Source: Bacteroidota bacterium
GTDB taxonomy: Bacteria > Bacteroidota > Bacteroidia > M30B66
NCBI GenBank assembly: GCA_027483445.1
Contig: JAIXUS010000034.1
Coordinates: forward strand, 92,495-156,494
Length of the DNA stretch: 64,000 bases
Direction: 5' to 3'
Below the pieces are notes generated by a model. It saw only the letters and a list, made by a program, of their open reading frames with translations. It ran no database searches and was not told where the DNA came from. Position 1 is the first letter of the stretch. The number at the start of each line of letters is the position of its first letter. The position numbers and the translations under genes were made by a program. Of the stretch, positions 31,007 to 40,098 are shown piece after piece.

Positions 31007-31714
31007 ATGAAGAAATTTGAGCAACCCCATTGCACTCAATGTGACGCCAGAAATAGGTCGATATTCTGCGACCTGCGCGGCGAAGAGGTTGAATCGCTTG
31101 ATGAACACAAAAACTGTGGAATGTATAAAAAAGGCCAACTGATTTTCAATTCAGGAAGCTACCCACACGGTTTGTTTTGTGTTAAATCGGGTAAAATCAA
31201 AATTTATCGAACCGGTGATGAAGGCAAGGAGCAAATTGTGCGCTTGGCCAAAGAAGGCGATATTTTGGGATACCGAGCCTTACTCAGTGGCGACCGGTAT
31301 TCGTCGTCGGCTGAGGCCATCGACGACGCTCAAATTTGCTTTATTCCTAAAACTTCATTCCTCGGTTTGCTCTCGAGTAACGGCACTTTATCGATGCAAA
31401 TGATGAGACTGCTCTCTGAAGACCTGAAACATGCCGAGCATAAAATTACCGACCTTGCTCAAAAGCCGGTGCGGGAACGTGTGGCCGAAGCCTTACTGTA
31501 CTTGCATCAAACCTATGGTTTGGAAAATGATGGCATTACGATTAGCGTAACCTTAAGTCGCGAAGACATTGCCAACATTGTTGGAACAGCGACCGAAACC
31601 GCCATAAGGTTGCTCAGCGAGTTAAAAAACGACAATATCATCCAACTAAGCGGGAAGAAAATTGCCATTTTGAACCACCGGGAATTGGTGAAAGTGGCCA
31701 ATGTGAATGATTGA
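31007..31714 (+). CDS. Crp/Fnr family transcriptional regulator, Fnr-like N-terminal cysteines
   Basis: CTQCDARNRSIFCDL...C N-terminus; cNMP-binding fold (GQLIFNSGSYPHGLFCVKSGKIKIYRTGDEGKEQIVRLAKEGDILGYRALLSG); HTH SREDIANIVGTATETAIRLLSEL. Confidence 0.9.
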   Translation: MKKFEQPHCTQCDARNRSIFCDLRGEEVESLDEHKNCGMYKKGQLIFNSGSYPHGLFCVKSGKIKIYRTGDEGKEQIVRLAKEGDILGYRALLSGDRYSSSAEAIDDAQICFIPKTSFLGLLSSNGTLSMQMMRLLSEDLKHAEHKITDLAQKPVRERVAEALLYLHQTYGLENDGITISVTLSREDIANIVGTATETAIRLLSELKNDNIIQLSGKKIAILNHRELVKVANVND

Positions 31715-31731
31715 ATAAACGGGGGGAATAC

Positions 31732-33681
31732 GTGAAAAAATCGATACTCATTGCTCTTGGAGCCGGAATTTTTGCCTTAGTAGCGGCCACAATCAATGGG
31801 TCGGCCACAGAAAAATCAGAATTAAGCGATGATCCGCATGCCTATTTCAGGCAGCTCATTGATGCACATCGTGAACTCGACACCACAGCGCTATTTCTCA
31901 CTTCACAACGCTGCGAAGGCTGCCACGGTTTCGACCCTTTGGGCCAGGCCAACATTACCGCGGCCGGTTTAGATGTTAACCTATTCGACGACTGGGAAAC
32001 CTCCATGATGGGCCTTGCAGGTGTAGATCCGCTTTGGAAAGCCAAAGTGCGCCATGAAGTACTCACAAACCCTTCGCATTCGGCCGAACTACAAACACTT
32101 TGCACGTCTTGCCACGCCCCGATGGGTCATTTCACCGCCATTTACCGCGGTCAACAGCACTATACACTGGAAGATCTCAGTCAGGACTCCCTCGGGCTTT
32201 CAGGCGTTGGCTGCCTGGGTTGCCATAGTATAGGCGAAGATGGCCTTGGCGGCCGATTTACCGGTGATATTCCATACGATACCAGCAGGGTTGCTTATGG
32301 CCCCTTTCAAAACCCCATGACAGGCCCCATGCAGCTCTACGTGAACTTTACGCCTGTATACAGTCCGCACGTAAGCAAAGGGCGCTTCTGCTCGCCTTGT
32401 CATACCCTGATTTCGAACACTGTAGACCTCAGCGGTCAGCCTACCGGCCAAACCTTTGTTGAGCAGGCAACCTTCCACGAATGGCTCAACTCGGCCTACC
32501 CGGAGGAAGACAAGCAGTGCCAGACCTGCCACATGCCCAAGATTGAGGAACCCATTAAGATTGCGAATGGCTACACCGGTTTACCCGGACGTTCACCGTT
32601 TAATCTGCACACCTTTACCGGAGCCAACAGCTTTATGGTGAATCTGATTAAGCAAAACAAAGGCGCCTTGGGCGTTACTGCGTCTGATGCCAATTTCGAT
32701 TCAACGTTGGCGGCCATCACGCAGTTTCTGCGGTTCCAAACCGTGGATCTTTCGCTGGGAGACCCGGTAATTGAGGGCGATTCGGTGACTTTTGAAGTGG
32801 AAATTGAAAATAAAGCCGGACATAAATTCCCCACCGGTTATCCGGCGCGTAGAGCCTTTGTATCGTTTGTGGTTACAAACAATTTGGGCGATACTCTCTT
32901 TTCGTCGGGTGTGGCAAAATCTAATGGTACAATTCAGGGAATCAACACCCTACCTCAACCCCACTACACGGTAATTACCCGAGAGGATCAGGCACAGATT
33001 TACGAAATGATCATGGGCGATGTGAATGGCAACGTAACCACAGTGTTGGAGAGAGGAGCCACACATTTAAAAGACAACAGGATTCCACCATTGGGTTTTG
33101 TGAACGACCACCCGGTGTATGACACCGTGCAAATTGTTGGAGAGGCATTCACTGACCCCAATTTTAATCGAAACGGGAACTTCCAGGGAACGGGTAAAGA
33201 CAAGATTTTCTACAAGTTGCCGATTAATGCCCTGGCCGGGAATGTAAACGTTTCGGCCAAGGTCTACTATCAAGCCGTGCCCCCACACTGGTTAGACGAA
33301 ATGCGCACCTTTTCGGCCCCTGAAATTGATGCCTTCCTGGCGATGTACGACGCAGCCGATAAGCAAGCCATAGAAATAGCTGAGATTTCACGAACCGACC
33401 TCATATTACCGCTCAGTGCGAAGAGTTTTGGTCAGGGGCTGGCGCCGATGGCATTCCCGCAGCCCTCATTTGCCGACGAACCGGTGTTCATTCAATGGAA
33501 CAAAACCATAACCCGGCTTGAGGCATTTACGATTTCGGGACAAAAAATAAATGTTCGCTATGTTCGCACAAAAGCCGGACAATATCGACTCGAAATGCCC
33601 GATGCGGCGGGGGTTTACCTCTTAGCCATCTATTCGGGTAAAGAGCGGCATGTGCTTAAAATTGTACGCCGAACACGTTAA
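31732..33681 (+). CDS. Multiheme c-type cytochrome with C-terminal T9SS-like domain
   Basis: Five CxxCH motifs (CEGCH, CTSCH, CLGCH, CSPCH, CQTCH); GTG start preferred (KKSILIALGAGIFALVAATINGSA); C-terminus ...ITRLEAFTISGQKINVRYVRTKAGQYRLEMPDAAGVYLLAIYSGKERHVLKIVR. Confidence 0.8.
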   Translation: MKKSILIALGAGIFALVAATINGSATEKSELSDDPHAYFRQLIDAHRELDTTALFLTSQRCEGCHGFDPLGQANITAAGLDVNLFDDWETSMMGLAGVDPLWKAKVRHEVLTNPSHSAELQTLCTSCHAPMGHFTAIYRGQQHYTLEDLSQDSLGLSGVGCLGCHSIGEDGLGGRFTGDIPYDTSRVAYGPFQNPMTGPMQLYVNFTPVYSPHVSKGRFCSPCHTLISNTVDLSGQPTGQTFVEQATFHEWLNSAYPEEDKQCQTCHMPKIEEPIKIANGYTGLPGRSPFNLHTFTGANSFMVNLIKQNKGALGVTASDANFDSTLAAITQFLRFQTVDLSLGDPVIEGDSVTFEVEIENKAGHKFPTGYPARRAFVSFVVTNNLGDTLFSSGVAKSNGTIQGINTLPQPHYTVITREDQAQIYEMIMGDVNGNVTTVLERGATHLKDNRIPPLGFVNDHPVYDTVQIVGEAFTDPNFNRNGNFQGTGKDKIFYKLPINALAGNVNVSAKVYYQAVPPHWLDEMRTFSAPEIDAFLAMYDAADKQAIEIAEISRTDLILPLSAKSFGQGLAPMAFPQPSFADEPVFIQWNKTITRLEAFTISGQKINVRYVRTKAGQYRLEMPDAAGVYLLAIYSGKERHVLKIVRRTR

Positions 33682-33737
33682 TCTCCGGAATTTTTTCACC
33701 TTTGATTCTCCCAAAACCGTCACAACAACAAACAACT

Positions 33738-36578
33738 ATGAAATCAACTCTACTCGTCGCAGCAGCCCTGATGTTGTCGGCAACCGCAGCTACGGCGCAG
33801 GCTCCGTTTAGCTTTGAAAGCGGAAATTACAAGTTGAGCAACACCAATTTCAGAAGTGGCTGCTCAGTAACTGTAACCGACTGGAATCAGGATGGCCTCG
33901 ACGATATCATCCGCCTCGACAACGGCAATACAGCCTACGTGGAAGTGCAAAAAACCGGGAATCAATTTGAAACGATTGAACTTGGGCAGATGGCCAGCTC
34001 TTCTGCCTGGGCAATGTGTGTGGCCGACTTCGACAAAAACGGCTACCTCGATATTGTAGGAGGCTGGAATGGCAGCTGTCGCGTTTTGATGACCAATAAC
34101 TCAGGAACCGCAGCCAATCTGGTAACCTTACCAAACTCCAATTTCTTCCTTCAAAATATCACGGCCATCGATGCCAACAACGATGGATGGATTGACCTTT
34201 TTACCTGCGACGACAACGGCGAAAGCACCGTTTACATGAATGATGGCACAGGAATCCTGTTTGAATCGTCCATCATCGACTTCGACGTTACCGACACAGA
34301 TGACTCTGGAAACTATGGCAGCGTGTGGACCGACTTCGACAACGATGGCGACTTAGACCTTTACATTGCCAAGTGTCGCCAGGGCGTGAACAGCCCAACC
34401 GACGGCCGACGGATCAACGTAATGTTCGTGAATAACGGCGATGGCACCTTCACCGAAAATGCCGCTGAGTATGGCATTGACGTGGGATGGCAATCGTGGA
34501 CAGCCAGTTTCGGCGACATCGACAACGATGCCGATCTGGATTTGCTTCTGACCAATCACGACTTTGAGAGCCAGATTTTTGAGAACGATGGGAATGGCTA
34601 CTATACCGATGTAACGGCTACTTCAGGTTTCGACATTACCGACATGACTCCCATCCAATCAGGCTTTGCCGACTTAGACAACGATGGATTCATAGATATC
34701 GTGATTACCGGCTCTACCGACAGGGTTTTCCACAACGATGGCGATGGCACCTTTACCGAAGTTGACAATTTATTCCCGGGAAATGTGGGCACCTTTGCTT
34801 TTGGCGATGTAAACCATGATGGACGCATTGATATTTATTCGGCATACAATACCATCTACACCAACCCAAGCAACACAACCGACGATGAAATTTGGTTCAA
34901 TAGCACCAACAACGGGAACCACTTTTTTGCCCTCAACTTAATTGGCACCGAATCGAATATTAGCGCTATTGGGGCCCGTGCCCTGATTTATGGGTCGTGG
35001 GGAGTTCAGCTCCGTGAAGTGCGTGCCGGAGAATCTTATGGTACCGTATTCTCTGCCAAACTTCAATTTGGTTTAGGTGAAGCTGATCAAATCGACTCTG
35101 TTGTGATTCGCTGGCCTTCGGGAATTGTTCAAACCATTGAAAACCCGCAGGTTGACCAGTTTCTTACCGTAATTGAAGAGCAGTGTATTTCGCCCGAAGC
35201 CGTTGTTACCGTAGAAGGCCCAGCAGTGCTTTGTGCAGGACAGGCCGTTACAATGACAGCTCCGGCAGGATACACCTACCTCTGGTCGAATGGCGCAACT
35301 ACGCAGTCGGTTCAAATTACAGCCTCAGGCGAATACAATGTCGAGGTGATTGATGCATCAGGCAACTGTTCGGCAGTTTCGCGTACAATTACTGTGGTTG
35401 AATCGCCCGATGAAACCCCGGAAATTGCCTTGCTCGGAGAGCCCGTTTTCTGCAATGGAGGAAGCGTTCAAATTGCCGGACCTGAAGGTTTAGATGCTTA
35501 TTTGTGGAGCAATGGAGCAACCACACAGACAATTGAAGTGAGCGAAAGTGGAAGTTATACCCTTACAGTGGATGGCGTTTGCCAAGAGTGGACTTCTGCA
35601 CCGGTGGTGGTTCAAGTGAATACGCCTGCTTCGCCGGTGGCCGAAGATGTCATCATTCCCGCACCGGGAAGCGCAACTTTGAGTGCAAGCGGCAATGGTC
35701 TTTTTTGGTTTGCCGATGCTGAAGGCACCGTACAGTTAGGAACTGGCGAAACCTTCACCACACCTGTAGTGGAAACAACAGCAACCTACTACGTGAGCTC
35801 AACGGTATCGTCGGGCGGAGAAGTTTACAATGCCGGGCTCGCACAACACACCGGAACAAGCGTTTACAGTGGTAGCAATGCGACAAACGCCCAAATGTTT
35901 TTCGATGTATTGGAAAACTGTACGTTGAAATCGGTAAAAGTAGAAACCGACACTCCGGGCGACAGAACTATTGAGGTGCGCGATAACACCGGAAACCTCG
36001 TTGGTAGCGCTACTGTAATGGTTAACGCGGGCTCGGTGCAAACCATCGACCTGAATATTGTACTCAGCCCGGGAACAGACTACAGCATTTCGACCAACAG
36101 CGCAACCAACCAAACTTCGCTCGGGTTTGCTGGTCCGCGCTTGAAGCGTAACTATGCAGGCAACAACGGCGCTCCTTATGCCTATCCTTTCAACGCCGAT
36201 GAATTGCTTTCAATCACAGGTTCATCAGCCGGCCCCTTGTATTTCTTCTATTTCTACGATTGGTCGGTTGAACGCGAAATCACCACTTGCTACAGCGATC
36301 CTGTTGCCGTGAATGTAACGGTAGATGAATCAACCACGGTTCAAACGCTTGCTAAAGGCATCGAGGTGTATCCAAACCCGGCGCAGGATGTGTTGTTTAT
36401 CCGCAATTCAACAGAAAACAGCCGTGTGTTGATGATGGATGCTTCAGGACGTATTGTTCGCAACGAGAATCTTGGGGCTTCGGGCCAGGTTTCGCTGCAT
36501 GGACTGTCGGCAGGCTTATATCTGCTTCAGATTGAAAACTCCGGAGAGCGCGTATCCACGCGAATTGTCGTGCAATAA
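33738..36578 (+). CDS. FG-GAP/VCBS repeat (ASPIC/UnbV-type) surface protein with T9SS type A CTD
   Basis: Repeated 'DWNQDGLDDIIRLDNGN', 'DFDNDGDLDLYIAK', 'DIDNDADLDLLLTNHD'; C-terminal 'IEVYPNPAQDVLFIRNSTENSRVLMMDASGRIVRNENL...GLYLLQIENSGERVSTRIVVQ'. Confidence 0.9.
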   Translation: MKSTLLVAAALMLSATAATAQAPFSFESGNYKLSNTNFRSGCSVTVTDWNQDGLDDIIRLDNGNTAYVEVQKTGNQFETIELGQMASSSAWAMCVADFDKNGYLDIVGGWNGSCRVLMTNNSGTAANLVTLPNSNFFLQNITAIDANNDGWIDLFTCDDNGESTVYMNDGTGILFESSIIDFDVTDTDDSGNYGSVWTDFDNDGDLDLYIAKCRQGVNSPTDGRRINVMFVNNGDGTFTENAAEYGIDVGWQSWTASFGDIDNDADLDLLLTNHDFESQIFENDGNGYYTDVTATSGFDITDMTPIQSGFADLDNDGFIDIVITGSTDRVFHNDGDGTFTEVDNLFPGNVGTFAFGDVNHDGRIDIYSAYNTIYTNPSNTTDDEIWFNSTNNGNHFFALNLIGTESNISAIGARALIYGSWGVQLREVRAGESYGTVFSAKLQFGLGEADQIDSVVIRWPSGIVQTIENPQVDQFLTVIEEQCISPEAVVTVEGPAVLCAGQAVTMTAPAGYTYLWSNGATTQSVQITASGEYNVEVIDASGNCSAVSRTITVVESPDETPEIALLGEPVFCNGGSVQIAGPEGLDAYLWSNGATTQTIEVSESGSYTLTVDGVCQEWTSAPVVVQVNTPASPVAEDVIIPAPGSATLSASGNGLFWFADAEGTVQLGTGETFTTPVVETTATYYVSSTVSSGGEVYNAGLAQHTGTSVYSGSNATNAQMFFDVLENCTLKSVKVETDTPGDRTIEVRDNTGNLVGSATVMVNAGSVQTIDLNIVLSPGTDYSISTNSATNQTSLGFAGPRLKRNYAGNNGAPYAYPFNADELLSITGSSAGPLYFFYFYDWSVEREITTCYSDPVAVNVTVDESTTVQTLAKGIEVYPNPAQDVLFIRNSTENSRVLMMDASGRIVRNENLGASGQVSLHGLSAGLYLLQIENSGERVSTRIVVQ

Positions 36579-36596
36579 CTGAAAAATCTTTAGTCG

Positions 36597-36627
36597 AAAA
36601 GCCGGAACCTCAACGTTCCGGCTTTTT
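36597..36627 (+). terminator. Intrinsic terminator after the FG-GAP/T9SS gene
   Basis: AAAAGCCGGAACCTCAACGTTCCGGCTTTTTT. Confidence 0.85.
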
Positions 36628-36678
36628 TTATGGATGCACGCCAAGGTGCCGCTGATGTCATCCGCCGACAGGCAAAAA

Positions 36679-36694
36679 CCTGATTTTTATCAGG
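36679..36694 (+). promoter_or_regulatory. Fnr-like palindromic operator CCTGATTTTTATCAGG
   Basis: Perfect 6-bp inverted repeat with N4 spacing (CCTGAT-TTTT-ATCAGG), close to the FNR box TTGAT-N4-ATCAA; 77 nt upstream of the hemerythrin-ccoI cluster. Confidence 0.6.
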
Positions 36695-36770
36695 AAATGG
36701 CGTGAGGCGAATCATTTTTCAGGCGCATAGTTCAATGAATCTTTGTAGAGGCGAATAGTCATGCCGTTTC

Positions 36771-37361
36771 ATGGGCAATTACCGACATATCAACTTCCAC
36801 AAGATCAACGATGAAGATCTGCTGAGCTTTATTGAGCAGCGGCATCATGCGTACTGCAAGAATATGTTGGAGCTTATAATCCGCAACTTTCGCTCGGCAC
36901 AGCAGCATCGGGGGCAGTTTAGCAAGGAAGGGAATGAGCTCCTTTCGGCCTTGCTCGAACTGCGCGACGAAGTGGAAGCACTTATTCAAAAAGAAGAAGA
37001 AACCGTGTTTCCGTACGTTCGCAAGATGCTCCAGGTCAAATCGCGTATTGAGCCTTATCGTTTTCTCGATGTAAACCTGACCGAAAGCTCTATTCGCGCC
37101 ATTCACGAAGACCATTTGCGGGTGGTGAAGGTGTTGACGAGGATTAAAAAGATGACCAATCATTTCAAACCGAATGCGGAAGCCGACGAAATACTTCGCT
37201 TGGTGTATGCCGAAATGAGCGAGTTCGACGCCGATTTCTCGCAGCATTTGCACCGTGAGCTCGAATATCTTTTTCCGCGCATGATTCAGCTCGAAGAGGA
37301 TGTGAGAAAGCGTACACGCCAGGCTGCTATTGGAAGAGACGCCAACTGGAATACCGACTGA
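36771..37361 (+). CDS. Hemerythrin-domain protein (RIC/ScdA C-terminal-like)
   Basis: FIEQRHHAYCKNM, QQHRGQFSKEGNELLSALLELRDEVEALIQKEEETVFPYVRKM, IHEDHLRVVKVL, HLHRELEYLFPRM. Confidence 0.75.
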   Translation: MGNYRHINFHKINDEDLLSFIEQRHHAYCKNMLELIIRNFRSAQQHRGQFSKEGNELLSALLELRDEVEALIQKEEETVFPYVRKMLQVKSRIEPYRFLDVNLTESSIRAIHEDHLRVVKVLTRIKKMTNHFKPNAEADEILRLVYAEMSEFDADFSQHLHRELEYLFPRMIQLEEDVRKRTRQAAIGRDANWNTD

Positions 37362-37363
37362 TT

Positions 37364-39790
37364 ATGGAAAAACTGGCTCCGGCGGAAAGCAAAAATGATG
37401 GTGCAGCCCAGCAATGTTATCACTGTGGCGAACCGGTGCTGAATAAGCACTTCCGCTTGAGCGATAAGTCGTTCTGCTGCGAAGGCTGCAAGCTGGTCTT
37501 CGAAATCCTCACCGAAAACAACCTTTGCACCTATTACGCGATTGAACCCGGAAAGGGCAATTCGCCCAAAGCTGAGCAGTATGCCGGGCGGTTTGCTTAC
37601 CTCGACCGCGAAGAGATTGCCGAAGCCTTGCATACCTTTCGTTCGGAAAGCCAAGCACAAGTGAAACTGTTTGTGCCGGGCATCCATTGCAGCTCTTGTA
37701 TTTGGCTGCTGGAGAATCTTCAAAAACTAAATTCCGGGGTTTACTCCTCGTCGGTAAATTTTCCACGAAGAGAGGTAAACATCACCTACGATCCAACCCA
37801 AGTGAGCCTTTCGGCGATTGCCGATATGCTTTCAGGCATCGGTTACGAGCCACATATCGGGCTAAACGATTTAGAGAATCGCAACAAGCGGAAAGCCGAC
37901 CGGAGCACCTGGTACAAAATCGGAGTGGCGGGCTTTTGTTTCGGAAACATCATGATGATGAGTTTTCCGGAGTACTTTTCCATTGGCGAGGTGAGCGATC
38001 ATCAAGCCTTGCAACGCACCTTCAGCTGGCTCAACCTCTCACTGGCAATTCCGGTGCTGCTCTACAGTAGCCGCGATTTCTTTGTCTCTTCATGGGCAGC
38101 CATCCGCCACAGGCACCTGAATATCGACCTGCCCATTGCCGCAGCCATTCTCATGACGTTTCTCCGCAGCGTTTATGAAGTGTTGATGGGCATTGGTCCG
38201 GGCTACTTCGATTCGATGACCGGCATCGTATTTTTTATGCTCATTGGTCGGGTTTTTCAAAACAGAACTTACGAAACCCTCTCTTTCGACCGCGACTACC
38301 GTTCCTATTTTCCGGTGGCTGTTACAGTGCAGGGCAAACCTGGCGAGCCCGAGCAGCAGGTTACGGTTAGCGAGTTGAGAAAAGGAATGCTCATGCGCAT
38401 CAGGAACCAGGAAGTAATCCCGGCTGATGCCGTGCTGGTGCAAGGCGAGGCCCGAATCGACTACAGCTTTGTTACCGGTGAATCGCAGCCCGTAGCTGTT
38501 AAACAAGGGGCGCTGATTTATGCCGGAGGTCGCCAGAGCGGTTCGGCCATTTTACTCGAGATTGTAAAACCTGTGCAGTACAGTTATCTTACACAACTGT
38601 GGAACCACCAGGCATTTCGGAAAGACCAATCGGAAGAAGAAGAAGCATCGCTCATCAACCGCATCAATTACTGGTTTACACTCAGCGTTTTTGCCCTGGC
38701 ATTCATAAGCGGCACATATTGGTTTTGGATGGGCGAACCTCAACGAACGCTCAATGCAGTAACCACCATATTAATTGTGGCTTGCCCTTGCATCTTGTTA
38801 CTTGCTGCCACCTTTACCCGCGGCAATGTGCTACGCATTTTGGGCCGCAGCGGATTGTACCTGAAAAACGCCTTCGTGCTGGAAAAACTGGCCAGGCTGA
38901 AGCACGTGGTTTTCGACAAAACCGGCACACTTACTTTAGGAAGCCAGGTAGATTTAAGTTATGAAGGAGAGCCGCTAAACAGCTGGCAGCAAGAGGCCTT
39001 TTACAGTCTCGCCGGGCAATCGAACCACCCTTTGAGCAAAGCCCTTGCACAGTTGCTTAAAGGGGCCTCAGAAGTTACACTCGAACACTTTACCGAGCTG
39101 CCGGGAGCCGGACTGGAGGCCCAGTGGCAAGGACATTCGCTCAAGCTTGGATCGGCAAGTCACGCAGGCCTCGAGCAACCTGAAGATGGCACTTTTATAT
39201 ATGTGTCGGTTGATGGCCATGTGCTTGGTCGTTACACGGCTACGCACCGCGTGCGCAATGGGCTTTCGGAGGCGCTGCAACAGCTGCAGAAACGGTATTC
39301 CATCTCATTGCTCAGCGGCGACAATTCCCGGGAGAAAGCCCGCTTCGAGCCCTACTTTTCGGAGCGCGAAATGCATTTTAACCAGTCGCCAGCCGATAAG
39401 CTTCAGCGTGTTGCCGCTTTACAGCGGGATGGCAGCAAGGTGATGATGGTGGGTGATGGCCTTAATGATGCCGGTGCGCTTCAACAAAGCGATGTGGGCA
39501 TTGCCGTTTCCGACAACATGAACACCTTTTCGCCCGCCTGTGATGCCATCCTCGACGGAAAAATGCTTCGTCGCCTACCCGATTTACTGTGGATGGCCAG
39601 GGTTTCGCAAAGGGTCATCAAAGTGGCCTTCGCCTTCTCGTTGTTATACAATGTAATCGGATTGTATTTTGCCTTGCGCGGCGAGCTCGAACCGGTAATT
39701 GCGGCCATTCTGATGCCTACAGCCTCCATTTCTATTGTAAGCTTTGTAACGCTGGCCAGCAGTTTAGCCGCCCGCCGTAAGCAGTTGTAG
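37364..39790 (+). CDS. ccoI: Copper-type P1B ATPase for cbb3 oxidase assembly
   Basis: CYHCGEPV...; HCSSCIWLLENL metal-binding motif; CPC (VACPCILLLAATF); DKTGTLTLG; GDGLNDAGALQQSDVGIAV. Confidence 0.9.
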   Translation: MEKLAPAESKNDGAAQQCYHCGEPVLNKHFRLSDKSFCCEGCKLVFEILTENNLCTYYAIEPGKGNSPKAEQYAGRFAYLDREEIAEALHTFRSESQAQVKLFVPGIHCSSCIWLLENLQKLNSGVYSSSVNFPRREVNITYDPTQVSLSAIADMLSGIGYEPHIGLNDLENRNKRKADRSTWYKIGVAGFCFGNIMMMSFPEYFSIGEVSDHQALQRTFSWLNLSLAIPVLLYSSRDFFVSSWAAIRHRHLNIDLPIAAAILMTFLRSVYEVLMGIGPGYFDSMTGIVFFMLIGRVFQNRTYETLSFDRDYRSYFPVAVTVQGKPGEPEQQVTVSELRKGMLMRIRNQEVIPADAVLVQGEARIDYSFVTGESQPVAVKQGALIYAGGRQSGSAILLEIVKPVQYSYLTQLWNHQAFRKDQSEEEEASLINRINYWFTLSVFALAFISGTYWFWMGEPQRTLNAVTTILIVACPCILLLAATFTRGNVLRILGRSGLYLKNAFVLEKLARLKHVVFDKTGTLTLGSQVDLSYEGEPLNSWQQEAFYSLAGQSNHPLSKALAQLLKGASEVTLEHFTELPGAGLEAQWQGHSLKLGSASHAGLEQPEDGTFIYVSVDGHVLGRYTATHRVRNGLSEALQQLQKRYSISLLSGDNSREKARFEPYFSEREMHFNQSPADKLQRVAALQRDGSKVMMVGDGLNDAGALQQSDVGIAVSDNMNTFSPACDAILDGKMLRRLPDLLWMARVSQRVIKVAFAFSLLYNVIGLYFALRGELEPVIAAILMPTASISIVSFVTLASSLAARRKQL

Positions 39791-39808
39791 GGGTTCGTCG
39801 CAAAAAGC

Positions 39809-39820
39809 TGACAAAAGTCA
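39809..39820 (+). promoter_or_regulatory. Possible Crp/Fnr-family operator TGACAAAAGTCA
   Basis: Perfect inverted repeat TGAC-N4-GTCA, 83 nt upstream of ccoS. Confidence 0.35.
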
Positions 39821-39902
39821 TAAATACCCCTGACGGCTATCATTTCACTGCCAATAAGCTGAGGATACTTTTGGAAACTGAATAATTCCCCAATCCAAAG
39901 CC

Positions 39903-40091
39903 ATGAGCGCACTCTTCATTTTGATAGGAATCAGCATGCTAGTCGCAGGCGCGTTCCTCTTTCTGTTTTTGCTGGCAGTGCGAAAAGGGCAATACGACGA
40001 CGATTACACACCCTCGGTGCGCATGCTGTTTGAAGATGGAGCCGAAGGACTTAATAAACCAGAGAAAAATCACCTAAACACCAAATCCTGA
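39903..40091 (+). CDS. ccoS: cbb3-type cytochrome oxidase assembly protein CcoS
   Basis: MSALFILIGISMLVAGAFLFLFLLAVRKGQYDDDYTPSVRMLF. Confidence 0.9.
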   Translation: MSALFILIGISMLVAGAFLFLFLLAVRKGQYDDDYTPSVRMLFEDGAEGLNKPEKNHLNTKS

Positions 40092-40098
40092 AGCCCTT

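Noticed and set aside
36759-37253. 164-aa minus-strand ORF opposite the hemerythrin gene
   Set aside because: Antisense shadow ORF; the plus-strand frame carries the hemerythrin-like motifs and operon context.
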